From Rhodovulum tesquicola (GTDB lineage: Bacteria; Pseudomonadota; Alphaproteobacteria; Rhodobacterales; Rhodobacteraceae), in NCBI RefSeq assembly GCF_024128855.1, contig NZ_JAMYDV010000005.1:1-64000 (forward strand): 64,000 bases of DNA, written 5' to 3'. The notes under the pieces were generated by a model that worked only from the letters and a program-made list of their open reading frames with translations, was not told the origin of the DNA and did not search any database. The position numbers were made by a program, and so were the translations under genes. Shown here in pieces: positions 49,489 through 58,172 of this stretch. The stretch's first letter is position 1. The number at the start of each line of letters is the position of its first letter.

Positions 49489-50481
49489 TCAGGCATTCAC
49501 ATCCACCACGACCCGCCCCTGCACGCGGCCCTTCAGGATATCGGCGCCAAGCGCGGGCAGATCGGCCAGCACCGCGGGCCGGATCATCGCCTCGAGCTTG
49601 TCCAGCGGCAGGTCCGTCGCGATCCGGCTCCAGGCGCGCAGCCGGTCCTGTTGCGGCCGCAGCACGCTGTCGATGCCCAGAAGGTTCACGCCGCGCAGGA
49701 TGAAGGGCGTGATCAACGCGCCCTCGATGGCCGCGCCGCCCGCCAGCCCCACGGCAGCGACGGAGCTGCGGTATTTCATCTGTTTGAGGATGCGCCCCAG
49801 CATCGCGCCCGCCACCGAATCGACGCAGCCCGCCCATGTCTCGCTTTCCAGCGGCTTCCTCGTGACCTCGGTCAGTTCCTCGCGCGGCAGGATGCGCGCC
49901 GCGCCCAGATCGCGCAGATAGGCTTCGGTCTCGGGGCGGCCGGTGACGGCGACGACCTCGTGGCCGAGCTTTGCCAGGATCGCCGTCGCGACCGAGCCGA
50001 CGCCGCCCGCCGCCCCCGTCACCAGCACCGGCCCGTCGCCCGGTTTCAGCCCGTGATCCTCAAGCGCCATGACCGCCAGCATCGCGGTGAACCCCGCCGT
50101 GCCCACCGCCATCGCCGCGCGCGTCGTCAGTTCCTCGGGCAGCGGCACCAGCCAGTCGGCCTTGACGCGGGCCTTCTGGGCATAGCCGCCCCAATGGCTT
50201 TCGCCCACCCGCCAGCCGGTCAGCACCACCCGGTCGCCGGGCTTGTAACGCGCATCCTCGCTTGCCTCGACCACGCCCGCAAAGTCGATCCCCGGCACAT
50301 GCGGATAGCTGCGCACCAGCCCGCCGCCCGGCCCGATGCACAGCCCGTCCTTGTAGTTCAGCGTGGAATACTCGACCGCGACCGTCACCTCGCCCTCGGG
50401 CAGGCGGCTTTCGTCCAGATCCTGCACGCCCGCACGGGTCTTGCCATCCTCGTCCTTCTCGACGACCAGCGCCTTGAACAT
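49489..50481 (-). CDS. acuI: acrylyl-CoA reductase (NADPH), AcuI family
   Basis: 330 aa. It begins MFKALVVEKDEDGKTRAGVQ, continues with EYSTLNYKDGLCIGPGGGLV and the NADP motif VTGAAGGVGSVATAILAKLG. It belongs to the YhdH/AcuI branch of the MDR superfamily. In Rhodobacter AcuI converts acryloyl-CoA to propionyl-CoA in DMSP and 3-hydroxypropionate metabolism and detoxifies acrylate. No other dmd or acu gene is nearby. It follows the DinB-like gene by 18 bp. Confidence 0.9.
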   Translation of the reverse strand: MFKALVVEKDEDGKTRAGVQDLDESRLPEGEVTVAVEYSTLNYKDGLCIGPGGGLVRSYPHVPGIDFAGVVEASEDARYKPGDRVVLTGWRVGESHWGGYAQKARVKADWLVPLPEELTTRAAMAVGTAGFTAMLAVMALEDHGLKPGDGPVLVTGAAGGVGSVATAILAKLGHEVVAVTGRPETEAYLRDLGAARILPREELTEVTRKPLESETWAGCVDSVAGAMLGRILKQMKYRSSVAAVGLAGGAAIEGALITPFILRGVNLLGIDSVLRPQQDRLRAWSRIATDLPLDKLEAMIRPAVLADLPALGADILKGRVQGRVVVDVNA

Positions 50482-50499
50482 CCTCTCTCTCCCTTGGTC

Positions 50500-51021
50500 T
50501 CAGCCCGCAAGATCGGGCAACAGAAGCAGGTCCGTGGGCCCCGGATCGGCCCCGGCAGCGGTCAGCATCGCGTGGATCTGGCCGCGATGATGGGTCTGGT
50601 GGTTGAACATGTGCGCCACGCACAACGCGCGCGGCAGCGTGACCATGCGCTCCGACACCGCCGAATACCAGGTCAGGTCGTCCGCCAGCGCCCCGTCGGT
50701 CAGCGCCTGCGTCCAGCGGCTGATCCGGGCGTCGGTGATCTGCCGCTTCGAGCGCAGATCGACCCAGTCGGGGACGAAATCGCTGCTGTCGGCCCGTGAC
50801 AGATCCGGCGCATCCCAGCCGTCAAGCCGCGCCATCCAGGCATGATCGGCCCAGAGAAGGTGCGACAAAGTTCCCCGGATCGAACGCCAGAACGCGCCGC
50901 GATCAGCCTCGCGCGCCTCCAGTGGCAAGGCGCCCGCCGCCTCGAACACCGCGCGATTCTGCCAACGATTGTAACGTGCCATCATCCGGCACCAGTCGGC
51001 CGTCACCAGCGTCGCGCCCAT
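50500..51021 (-). CDS. DinB-family putative metal-dependent hydrolase
   Basis: 173 aa four-helix bundle. The metal-binding histidines are in SHLLWADHAWMARLDG and HMFNHQTHHRGQIHAML. The family includes bacillithiol/mycothiol/glutathione-dependent transferases and DinB proteins; the substrate here is unknown. The start follows AAGGAGGGCGGG. It is the upstream gene of acuI. Confidence 0.9.
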   Translation of the reverse strand: MGATLVTADWCRMMARYNRWQNRAVFEAAGALPLEAREADRGAFWRSIRGTLSHLLWADHAWMARLDGWDAPDLSRADSSDFVPDWVDLRSKRQITDARISRWTQALTDGALADDLTWYSAVSERMVTLPRALCVAHMFNHQTHHRGQIHAMLTAAGADPGPTDLLLLPDLAG

Positions 51022-51153
51022 CCCGCCCTCCTTCACCTCACCCCTTTTGACAGAGCCGTGAGCCGGTTGCGAGTCCCCCCTATTCCCCTTGAGCGGGCAC
51101 CGGCGCATCGCTAGCGTGCCCCCACACTCACCCCGCAACCAAAGGGATGACGA

Positions 51154-52194
51154 ATGACGATGCGCACCTTCCTTGCCTGTTCCGCCGCCACGCTGATCGG
51201 CTCTGCGGCCCTCGCCGCCGATCCCGATTTGCTGGTCTTCGATTATTCCGGTTTCGAGGATCCGGCCTTTCACACCAAATATGCCGAACAGCATGGCCAG
51301 CCGCCCAGCTTCACCTTCTTCGGCGACGAGGAAGAAGCCTTCCAGAAGCTGCGTTCCGGTTTCAAGGCCGATGTCAGCCACCTCTGCGCGGGGTCGGTGA
51401 CGAAATGGGCAGAGTCGGGAATCCTGGAACCCTGGGATACCGGCCGGATCGCCGCCTGGGCCGACATCAATGCCGATCTGAAGGGCAAGGCGCTGGTCGA
51501 TGCGACCGAGGTATTCTTCGTGCCCAGCGATTTCGGCTCGACCGGCATCGCCTACAACACCGACCAGGTGCCCGCCGAGGCCGTCGCCTCGCTTCAGGTC
51601 TTCCTGAACCCCGACTATGCCGGCCGGGTGACGCTGCCTGACAATGTCGACGACGCCTATGCCCTGGCCTATCTGGCGACCGGCACCACCGACTGGACCG
51701 AGGCGACGGACGAACAGTTCGCCGCTGCCTCCGCCTGGCTGCGCGAGGTGCATCCGAACCTGCGCACCTATTGGGTGGACCCCGCAGAACTGGCGCAGCT
51801 TCTGGCCACGGGCGAGGTGCTGATCGCCTGGGCGTGGAACGAGACGGTGCCGACCATGGCCGAACAGGGCTTTCCCGTCGGCTTCCAGCGCGAGGCGGTC
51901 GAGGGCTCGTCGCTGTGGATGTGCGGCTATGCCAAGCTCAAGGACGGCCAGGGCTCGGTGGACAAGGCCTATGACTTCATCAATGCGCTGCTCGACCCGT
52001 CCTCGACCGAGGCGCTGCTGGCCGCAGGCTTCGGCCATGCCAATGCCGCCGCGATGGCCGCGATCGGCGAGGAGGCGCTGACCGAGGTGGGGCTGGGTCC
52101 GATCGACGCGCCCGTGCTGACCCAGCTTCCGATGCCGGGCCAGTTGCGCGAACGCCAGTCCGCCGAGTTCGAGAAGATCAAGGCCGGGTTCTGA
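51154..52194 (+). CDS. PotD-like periplasmic substrate-binding protein
   Basis: 346 aa with a cleavable signal (MRTFLACSAATLIGSAALAA). The body has LLVFDYSGFEDPAFHTKYAE, FVPSDFGSTGIAYNTDQVPA and NETVPTMAEQGFPVGF, typical of the spermidine/putrescine-binding family. It should capture a polyamine or similar cation and hand it to an ABC permease. No ATPase or permease gene is adjacent, so its transporter lies elsewhere. Confidence 0.9.
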   Translation: MTMRTFLACSAATLIGSAALAADPDLLVFDYSGFEDPAFHTKYAEQHGQPPSFTFFGDEEEAFQKLRSGFKADVSHLCAGSVTKWAESGILEPWDTGRIAAWADINADLKGKALVDATEVFFVPSDFGSTGIAYNTDQVPAEAVASLQVFLNPDYAGRVTLPDNVDDAYALAYLATGTTDWTEATDEQFAAASAWLREVHPNLRTYWVDPAELAQLLATGEVLIAWAWNETVPTMAEQGFPVGFQREAVEGSSLWMCGYAKLKDGQGSVDKAYDFINALLDPSSTEALLAAGFGHANAAAMAAIGEEALTEVGLGPIDAPVLTQLPMPGQLRERQSAEFEKIKAGF

Positions 52195-52466
52195 TCCCGC
52201 CTGCCGCCGCCCCCGGCCCCGGGGGCGGCGCCTGCCCGGGCCGACCGGCTGCGGCCGCAATGTCACGCCCGCGTCCTTTTTTCCCGCCCGCCGGAGCAAT
52301 CCGTTTCCAGCAAACGCCCGGGCGGGCGAAAAAACGCCTCAAGCGACAAAGTCACAAAGAACGCGCGATTTTTTGCGGCATTCACGCTAGTCTGAGTCGC
52401 GCCATGCGGTATTGCGCCGCGCGTTATGCCGCCACAGGTTCGGCCCATCAGAAAGAGGTGACCGAC

Positions 52467-53426
52467 ATGACGAAACATCTTCCCCCCCTGGCCTTCGCCC
52501 TCGTCCTTGCGGCCCTGCCCGCCGCGGCGCAGACCCCCGAATTCGGCCCTCTGATCGAGGCCGATACCCTAGACGCGGCGCGCGATGGCGTTGACCCGCT
52601 GATCCTCGACATCCGCCCCGGCAAGGTCGAGGGCAGCGAACAGACCCTGTTCGAGGCGGGACACATCCCCGGCGCGGTGCATGCCCCCTACAACCTGTTC
52701 AGAGGCCCGTCCGAGAATCCCGGCGCGCTGGTGCCCGAGGACCGGCTGACCGAGGTGCTGCGCTCGCTGGGCGTAACGGCCGACCGGCCCACCGTGATCG
52801 TCCACCAGGGCAGCGACCAGACCGATTTCGGCTCGGCCGCGCGGGTCTACTGGACGCTGAAATCCAGCGGCGTCGCGCCCCTTGCCATCCTGAACGGCGG
52901 CATGAACGCCTGGCAGGCGGCCAGCCTGCCCGTGGAGACCGGCCCGGTCACGCCCACGCCCAGCGACATCACCGTCAGCTTTTCCGACGAATGGCTGGCC
53001 ACCACCGCCGATATCGAGGCGATCGTGGCAGGTGGACAGCCGGGCGAACTGATCGACGCCCGGCCGGTCGAGTTCTGGGAAGGCAATGCCAAGCATGACG
53101 CCGCCGCCCGGCCCGGAACCCTGCCGCAGTCGCGCTATTTCATCCATTCGGGCTGGTTCGGCGACGCGCCCGCGCGGATCGAACCTTCGATTGTCGAGCG
53201 GCTTGCCGCCGCCAACGGCTTCGAACAGGGCGACCGCCTGGTCTCGTTCTGCAATACCGGCCATTGGGCCGCGACCAACTGGTTCGCGCTGAGCGAACTG
53301 GCGGGTATCGAGGATGTGCGGCTCTATCCCGACTCGATGGTCGGATGGGCCAATTCCGGAAACGCGATGGACAATGTTCCAGGGCCGATCCGCAACCTGT
53401 GGAACCGTGTGACGGGCAAGTATTGA
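52467..53426 (+). CDS. periplasmic two-domain rhodanese (sulfurtransferase)
   Basis: 319 aa with a signal peptide (PPLAFALVLAALPAAAQ). The first rhodanese-like domain (30-150) has VIVHQGSDQTDFGSAARVYW and lacks the Cys. The second (about 175-300) carries the active Cys in LVSFCNTGHWAATNWFAL, in the place of the persulfide-forming Cys. It would transfer sulfane sulfur in the periplasm. It is followed 7 bp later by a YeeE/YedE transporter. The start at 52467 has AAGAGGTG upstream. Confidence 0.92.
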   Translation: MTKHLPPLAFALVLAALPAAAQTPEFGPLIEADTLDAARDGVDPLILDIRPGKVEGSEQTLFEAGHIPGAVHAPYNLFRGPSENPGALVPEDRLTEVLRSLGVTADRPTVIVHQGSDQTDFGSAARVYWTLKSSGVAPLAILNGGMNAWQAASLPVETGPVTPTPSDITVSFSDEWLATTADIEAIVAGGQPGELIDARPVEFWEGNAKHDAAARPGTLPQSRYFIHSGWFGDAPARIEPSIVERLAAANGFEQGDRLVSFCNTGHWAATNWFALSELAGIEDVRLYPDSMVGWANSGNAMDNVPGPIRNLWNRVTGKY

Positions 53427-53433
53427 GGAAAGC

Positions 53434-54558
53434 ATGAGCGATACCACCCTTGAGGCGCGCAGCGCGCCGCGCCTGAGGGGCCGCGCGCTGGCGGTCCTGG
53501 CGGCACTTGCCGCGGCGCTGGCCGTCGCGGCACTGGCCGGACCGCGCTACGGCGCGCTTCTGCTGATCGGTTTGGGGCTGGGCCTCGCGATGGAGGGGCT
53601 TCGCTTCGGCTTTACCGGGCCGTGGCGGCGGCTGATCCTGTTCCGCGACGCGACCGGCATGGTCGCGCAGATGATCTGCATCGGGCTGGTGGCGGTGATC
53701 GCCTTCCCGCTGCTTGCGTCCAACCCGACCGAGTTGGTGGGCGCGCATGCCCCCGTCGGCTATGCGATGATCGGCGGCGCCTTCGTCTTCGGGATGTGCA
53801 TGCAGATCGTGCTGGGCTGCGGCTCGGGCACGCTGGTCAATGCGGGCTCGGGCAATCTGGTCAGCGCGGTTGCCCTGCCCTTCTTCTGCATCGGCAGCTT
53901 CGCGGGGGCGTATCACCTGACCTGGTGGACCGGGCTTGGCAGCCTGCCCGTGGCGGCGCTGTCGGGCAATGCGGGACTGGCGCTGACGCTGGTGGCGCTG
54001 GCGGCGGTGGCGGGGATCGCGCTTGCCGTGGCCGAACCCGGCAAGCGGATGCTGCCCGGCCGTCTCTGGGCCGCGGCGCTGATCGTGGCGGGGCTGGCGA
54101 TCCTGCATCTGGTGGTCGCGGGCCAGCCCTGGGGCGTGGTCTACGGACTGGGGCTGTGGGTCGCCAAGGGGGTAACCGCGCTGGGCGCGGATCTGTCGGG
54201 CTCGGCCTTCTGGTCGGCGCCATCCAATGTCGAGCGGATCGAGCAGAGTCTTCTGACCGACATCACCTCGCTGACCGATATCGGCCTGATCGCGGGCGCA
54301 GCCCTTGCCGCCTGGTGGCGCGACGGGCTTAGCGCCAAGGTCACGGGCCACCCGATCCAGGCCTGGATCGCGGTCATCATCGCCGGGTTCCTGCTGGGCT
54401 ATTCCTCCCGGCTGGCCTTCGGCTGCAATATCGGCGCACTCTTCAGCGGTGTCTCGACCGGCTCGCTGCACGGCTGGGCCTGGTTCGCGGCGGCCTTCAC
54501 CGGATCATGGTACGGCATCAAGCTGAGGCCCTATCTGGGGCTGGAGGCGCGGCGATGA
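53434..54558 (+). CDS. YeeE/YedE-family (TsuA-like) sulfur transporter
   Basis: 374 aa with about nine membrane helices. Conserved Cys motifs are in GMCMQIVLGCGSGTLVNAGS and AFGCNIGALFSGVSTGS, the positions where TsuA relays thiosulfate through the membrane. It should import thiosulfate or another sulfur compound, acting together with the periplasmic rhodanese. Its stop overlaps the next ATG (ATGA). Confidence 0.9.
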   Translation: MSDTTLEARSAPRLRGRALAVLAALAAALAVAALAGPRYGALLLIGLGLGLAMEGLRFGFTGPWRRLILFRDATGMVAQMICIGLVAVIAFPLLASNPTELVGAHAPVGYAMIGGAFVFGMCMQIVLGCGSGTLVNAGSGNLVSAVALPFFCIGSFAGAYHLTWWTGLGSLPVAALSGNAGLALTLVALAAVAGIALAVAEPGKRMLPGRLWAAALIVAGLAILHLVVAGQPWGVVYGLGLWVAKGVTALGADLSGSAFWSAPSNVERIEQSLLTDITSLTDIGLIAGAALAAWWRDGLSAKVTGHPIQAWIAVIIAGFLLGYSSRLAFGCNIGALFSGVSTGSLHGWAWFAAAFTGSWYGIKLRPYLGLEARR

Positions 54559-54725
54559 CCCGCAGACCCATCGTTGTCGCCCTGCTGGTCGCGGTTGCGG
54601 GCGTCTTGACCCTCGATCTGGCGACCTCGCGCCCGCTCGACCCCTTTACCGCGCCGCCCCTTCTGGCGCTCGGCTCGGGACAGGCCTCGGGCGGGGCGCA
54701 TTGCGCCTCGCTGCCCGGAAGCTGA
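54555..54725 (+). CDS. 56-aa single-pass membrane protein after YeeE
   Basis: It begins MTRRPIVVALLVAVAGVLTL, one membrane helix or uncleaved signal, and continues with a Pro/Ala/Gly tail ending GAHCASLPGS with a lone Cys. It is translationally coupled to the transporter. Unrecognised; the Cys might relay sulfur, but that is speculation. Confidence 0.6.
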   Translation: MTRRPIVVALLVAVAGVLTLDLATSRPLDPFTAPPLLALGSGQASGGAHCASLPGS

Positions 54726-54779
54726 CCCCCCCTTGCACGACTCGGGCCGTCCGCCTACATTCGAAATGTCTCGCAAGGG

Positions 54780-55085
54780 ACTATGGCGATAAACGCGCCC
54801 GTAATAAGCGGATCGGACCCGGGGGCGGTACCCGGCGGCTCCACCAAAATCCCACATTGGCGGGATCATGGGGCCGAAACAGGATCGACGGACGTCTAAA
54901 GGGGTTATGCTTTCGCTCGGTGAGCTACCACCGTTATCGGTGCAAGCATGATAGTTGCCAATGACAACCGTGCTCCGGTGGCGCTGGCCGCGTAAGCGGT
55001 CCGCAAGACCAAATCTAAGCCCTTGCGTCTAGCAACGTAAGGCGGGGTTCGCAGGCACCTGGCAACAGAAGCCTGCACTTCCCCC
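54780..55085 (+). ncRNA. ssrA: tmRNA, circularly permuted two-piece form
   Basis: The acceptor piece comes first and ends CGGCTCCACCA at 54846. After a short spacer the coding piece starts GGGGCCGAAACAGGATCGAC at 54870. The two form the acceptor stem GGGGCCG/CGGCTCC. The tag is read at 54957-54992 as ANDNRAPVALAA followed by TAA. This permuted order is known from alphaproteobacteria (Caulobacter). The outer ends given are approximate. Confidence 0.92.
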
Positions 55086-55171
55086 GGATCATCCGAACCG
55101 GACGCGTGCCAGCGTTGATGCTTCGCTAACCGTTTTCTGGGACAAATCCGATCAGAGAAAGGGGAACGCGC

Positions 55172-55597
55172 ATGAACAGGACCGAACGACTGGAGGACTG
55201 GTATCGCCGCGTCTATCTCGAGGGCGATTTCGAAGCTGTAGGTTCACTTTTCACCGACAACACCAAGGCCGCGGGCCTGATCGACGACATGCAGGTCGGC
55301 CCCGAGGATATCGGCGTCTTCGCGATGGCGCTGGTCAATCTGGTCGAGGCGCCGCAACTGCGCATCGTCAAGACCGTTGAATCGGGCGACTGGCTCGCCG
55401 CCCTGATCGAATGCTCGGCGGTACGACCGGGTGACGGCAAACCGGTGCGCGTGATGGGCCAGTTGATGGCCCGCTACGAGGGCGACAGGATCGCCGAGGC
55501 CTATAACAGCTTCGACTTCATCGCGTTCTTCGAGCAACTGGGCCTGCTGCCCTCCGATTCGGTCATGATCGGGATGAGCGGACAGAAGATCAGCTAG
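55172..55597 (+). CDS. SnoaL/NTF2-like small protein, function unknown
   Basis: 141 aa starting MNRTERLEDWYRRVYLEGDF, an alpha+beta cone fold of the polyketide-cyclase/SnoaL-like type (AYNSFDFIAFFEQLGLLPSD near the end). A ligand-binding or isomerase role is possible. GAAAGGGGAAC provides the ribosome site. It is a single gene between tmRNA and a terminator. Confidence 0.75.
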   Translation: MNRTERLEDWYRRVYLEGDFEAVGSLFTDNTKAAGLIDDMQVGPEDIGVFAMALVNLVEAPQLRIVKTVESGDWLAALIECSAVRPGDGKPVRVMGQLMARYEGDRIAEAYNSFDFIAFFEQLGLLPSDSVMIGMSGQKIS

Positions 55598-55605
55598 GCG
55601 ATCGC

Positions 55606-55646
55606 ATCCGGTCCCGGCATGCCTTCGGGATCGGGGACGGATTTTT
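55606..55646 (+). terminator. rho-independent terminator before sspB
   Basis: A stem pairing ATCCGGTCCC with GGGGACGGAT (minor bulges), an inner loop around GGCATGCC, then TTTTT at 55642-55646. It follows the SnoaL-like gene. Confidence 0.65.
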
Positions 55647-55715
55647 CCGGTAGCCCCTTCCCCTGTCTTGCGAATCCCCTATGCTGGGGCCGTTCAACCC
55701 GAGGGTTAGGTGACG

Positions 55716-56186
55716 ATGTCCGACCGGATCGATTACGGGAACCTCATGCATGCTGCCATGCGCGAGCTGATCCGCAAGGTGCTCGACCGCATCGCCACCA
55801 CCGGACTGCCGGGCGATCATCATTTCTTCATCACCTTCGACACGACCCAACCGGATGTCGGCCTCGCCGACTGGCTGCGTGACCGCTACCCCGAGGAGAT
55901 GACGGTGGTGATCCAGCACTGGTTCGAGAATCTCGAGGTGACCCATGACGGGTTTTCGGTCACCCTGAATTTCGGCGACCGGCCCGAACCGCTCTATATC
56001 CCCTTCGACGCGATCCGCACCTTCGTCGACCCATCGGTCGAATTCGGCCTGCGCTTCGAGACCCAGCAGATCGAGGACGAGGACGACGAGGGTTATGACG
56101 AGGACGGCCCCGGCCCGAACGTCCTGACCGACAGTTCGGGGCATACCGAGGCCGAGGTCGTGAGCCTGGACAAGTTCCGCAAATAG
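55716..56186 (+). CDS. sspB: SspB adaptor of ClpXP (alpha-type)
   Basis: 156 aa. The folded SspB domain includes GDHHFFITFDTTQPDVGLAD and LRDRYPEEMTVVIQHWFENL. An acidic flexible linker (EDEDDEGYDEDG) follows, and a C-terminal ClpX-binding tail ends VVSLDKFRK. SspB brings ssrA-tagged proteins to ClpXP. It is encoded about 630 bp after the tmRNA that makes the tag. A GTG 6 bp upstream of the ATG is a possible alternate start. Confidence 0.92.
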   Translation: MSDRIDYGNLMHAAMRELIRKVLDRIATTGLPGDHHFFITFDTTQPDVGLADWLRDRYPEEMTVVIQHWFENLEVTHDGFSVTLNFGDRPEPLYIPFDAIRTFVDPSVEFGLRFETQQIEDEDDEGYDEDGPGPNVLTDSSGHTEAEVVSLDKFRK

Positions 56187-56261
56187 CCCCCCGCCCGGCC
56201 CATTGCCCCGCGTCCCTCCCCGGCCTATAGCCTGTCAGCAACGACAGACCGGAGGATCGCG

Positions 56262-57656
56262 ATGAGCCAGACCCGCACCGAGACCGACAGCTTCGGCCCG
56301 CTGGAGGTGCAAGCCGACAGGTATTGGGGCGCCCAGACCCAGCGCAGCCTGCTGAATTTCCCCATCGGCTGGGAGCGGCAGCCCATCGCCATCGTGCGCG
56401 CGCTGGGCGTGGTCAAGCAGGCCTGCGCCGAGGCGAACATGACGCTCGGCACGCTGGACGACACCCGCGGCAAGGCCATCGTGAAGGCCGCGTCCGAGGT
56501 GATCGAGGGCCGGTTCGACGATCATTTCCCGCTGGTGGTGTGGCAGACCGGCTCGGGCACCCAGTCGAACATGAACGCCAACGAGGTGATCTCGAACCGC
56601 GCGATCGAATTGCTGGGCGGGGTGATCGGCTCGAAGGATCCGGTGCATCCGAACGACCATGTCAACATGGGCCAAAGCTCGAACGACACCTTCCCCACCG
56701 CCATGCATATCGCCGCCGCGATGACCGCGCGCGACGTGCTGCTGCCGGGGCTGCGCAAGCTGCTGGACGGGCTGGAGCGCAAGTCGGACGAGTTCCGCGA
56801 CATCATCAAGATCGGCCGCACCCATACCCAGGACGCCACGCCGCTGACGCTGGGTCAGGAATTCTCGGGCTACGCGCAGCAGATCCGTCAGGGCATCGCG
56901 CGGATCGAGATGGCGCTGCCCGGCATCCACGAACTGGCCCAGGGCGGAACGGCGGTCGGCACGGGGCTGAACACGAAAAAGGGCTGGGGCGAGATGGTGG
57001 CGGCCAACATGGCGCGCATCACCGGCCTGCCCTTCGTCACCGCGCCCAACAAGTTCGAGGCGCTGGCCGCGCATGACGCGATGGTGTTCCTGTCGGGCGC
57101 CATCGCGACGGTTGCGGGCTCGTGCTACAAGATCGCCAACGATATCCGGTTCCTGGGCTCCGGCCCGCGCTCGGGGCTGGGCGAGTTGATCTTGCCCGAG
57201 AACGAGCCCGGGTCCTCGATCATGCCCGGCAAGGTAAACCCCACCCAGGCCGAGGCGCTGACCCAGGTCGCCGCCCATGTCATCGGCAATGACGCCGCGA
57301 TCAAGTTCGCGGGCAGCCAGGGTCATTTCGAGCTGAACGTCTACAACCCGATGATGGCCTACAACCTGCTGCAATCCATGCAGCTTCTGGGCGACGCGGC
57401 GGACAGCTTCACCGAGCGGATGCTGAACGGCATCCAGGCCAACGTGCCGCGGATCGAAAAGCTGATGCGCGAAAGCCTGATGCTGGTCACCGCGCTTGCC
57501 CCCGAGATCGGCTATGACAACGCCACCAAGGTCGCCAAGACCGCGCACAGGAACGGCACCACGCTGCGCGAGGAGGCGATCGCGCTGGGCTTCGTCGATG
57601 GCGAGACCTTCGACCGGGTGGTGCGGCCCGAGCAGATGATCGGGCCGTCCGACTGA
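56262..57656 (+). CDS. fumC: class II fumarate hydratase
   Basis: 464 aa, normal length. The fumarase signature [17 protein letters not shown] and the substrate site [16 protein letters not shown] are present, with [13 protein letters not shown] as usual. An iron-independent enzyme of the TCA cycle converting fumarate to malate. The next ATG shares a base with its stop (TGATG). Confidence 0.97.
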   Translation: MSQTRTETDSFGPLEVQADRYWGAQTQRSLLNFPIGWERQPIAIVRALGVVKQACAEANMTLGTLDDTRGKAIVKAASEVIEGRFDDHFPLVVWQTGSGTQSNMNANEVISNRAIELLGGVIGSKDPVHPNDHVNMGQSSNDTFPTAMHIAAAMTARDVLLPGLRKLLDGLERKSDEFRDIIKIGRTHTQDATPLTLGQEFSGYAQQIRQGIARIEMALPGIHELAQGGTAVGTGLNTKKGWGEMVAANMARITGLPFVTAPNKFEALAAHDAMVFLSGAIATVAGSCYKIANDIRFLGSGPRSGLGELILPENEPGSSIMPGKVNPTQAEALTQVAAHVIGNDAAIKFAGSQGHFELNVYNPMMAYNLLQSMQLLGDAADSFTERMLNGIQANVPRIEKLMRESLMLVTALAPEIGYDNATKVAKTAHRNGTTLREEAIALGFVDGETFDRVVRPEQMIGPSD

Positions 57657-57838
57657 TGGCGGGCGGCGTCGTCAACCTGCGCGCGGCCCGCAAGGCGCGC
57701 GAGCGCGCCGAGAAACGCGCAAAGGGCGACGAGAACGCCGCGAAATTCGGCCGCACCAAGGCCCAGAAGGCGCACGAGGCCGCCGAAAACACCCGCGCCC
57801 GTGCCACGCTCGACGCCCACCGGCGCGAGGACGAATGA
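57656..57838 (+). CDS. DUF4169 small basic protein
   Basis: 60 aa, Arg/Lys/Ala-rich helix (NLRAARKARERAEKRAKGDE), as in DUF4169 proteins found after fumC in Rhodobacterales. Function unknown. Translation is coupled on both sides (TGATG with fumC, ATGA with the next gene). Confidence 0.85.
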   Translation: MAGGVVNLRAARKARERAEKRAKGDENAAKFGRTKAQKAHEAAENTRARATLDAHRREDE

Positions 57839-58050
57839 ACGGCCGGCCGGTCAAACGCTCGCTCACGCTCAAGGGGCACCGCACCAGCGTGTCGCTGGAA
57901 GACGTGTTCTGGACGGCCTTCCGCGAGATCGCGACCGAGAAAGGCGTGCCGATCAACGCGCTGGCCGCCGAGATCGACGCCGAGCGGGATATGGAAACCG
58001 GTCTTGCCTCGGCGATCCGGGTCTATGTGCTGAGCCACTATCGCGGGTAA
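57835..58050 (+). CDS. ribbon-helix-helix domain protein
   Basis: 71 aa. The RHH_4-type motif spans KRSLTLKGHRTSVSLEDVFW and AFREIATEKGVPINALAAEI. A presumed DNA-binding regulator co-transcribed with fumC and DUF4169. Its target is unknown. Confidence 0.88.
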   Translation: MNGRPVKRSLTLKGHRTSVSLEDVFWTAFREIATEKGVPINALAAEIDAERDMETGLASAIRVYVLSHYRG

Positions 58051-58172
58051 GGCTTCGTCATCGCTGCCAGGGCGCGGGGCATGGACGATCTGCCCCGCTG
58101 CGCGCCCCCCGAAATCCGCTGCGCCAGCCCGTCAGCGCCAGCCCCGCGCGAGAGCTTCTGCGCCGCCCCAGG

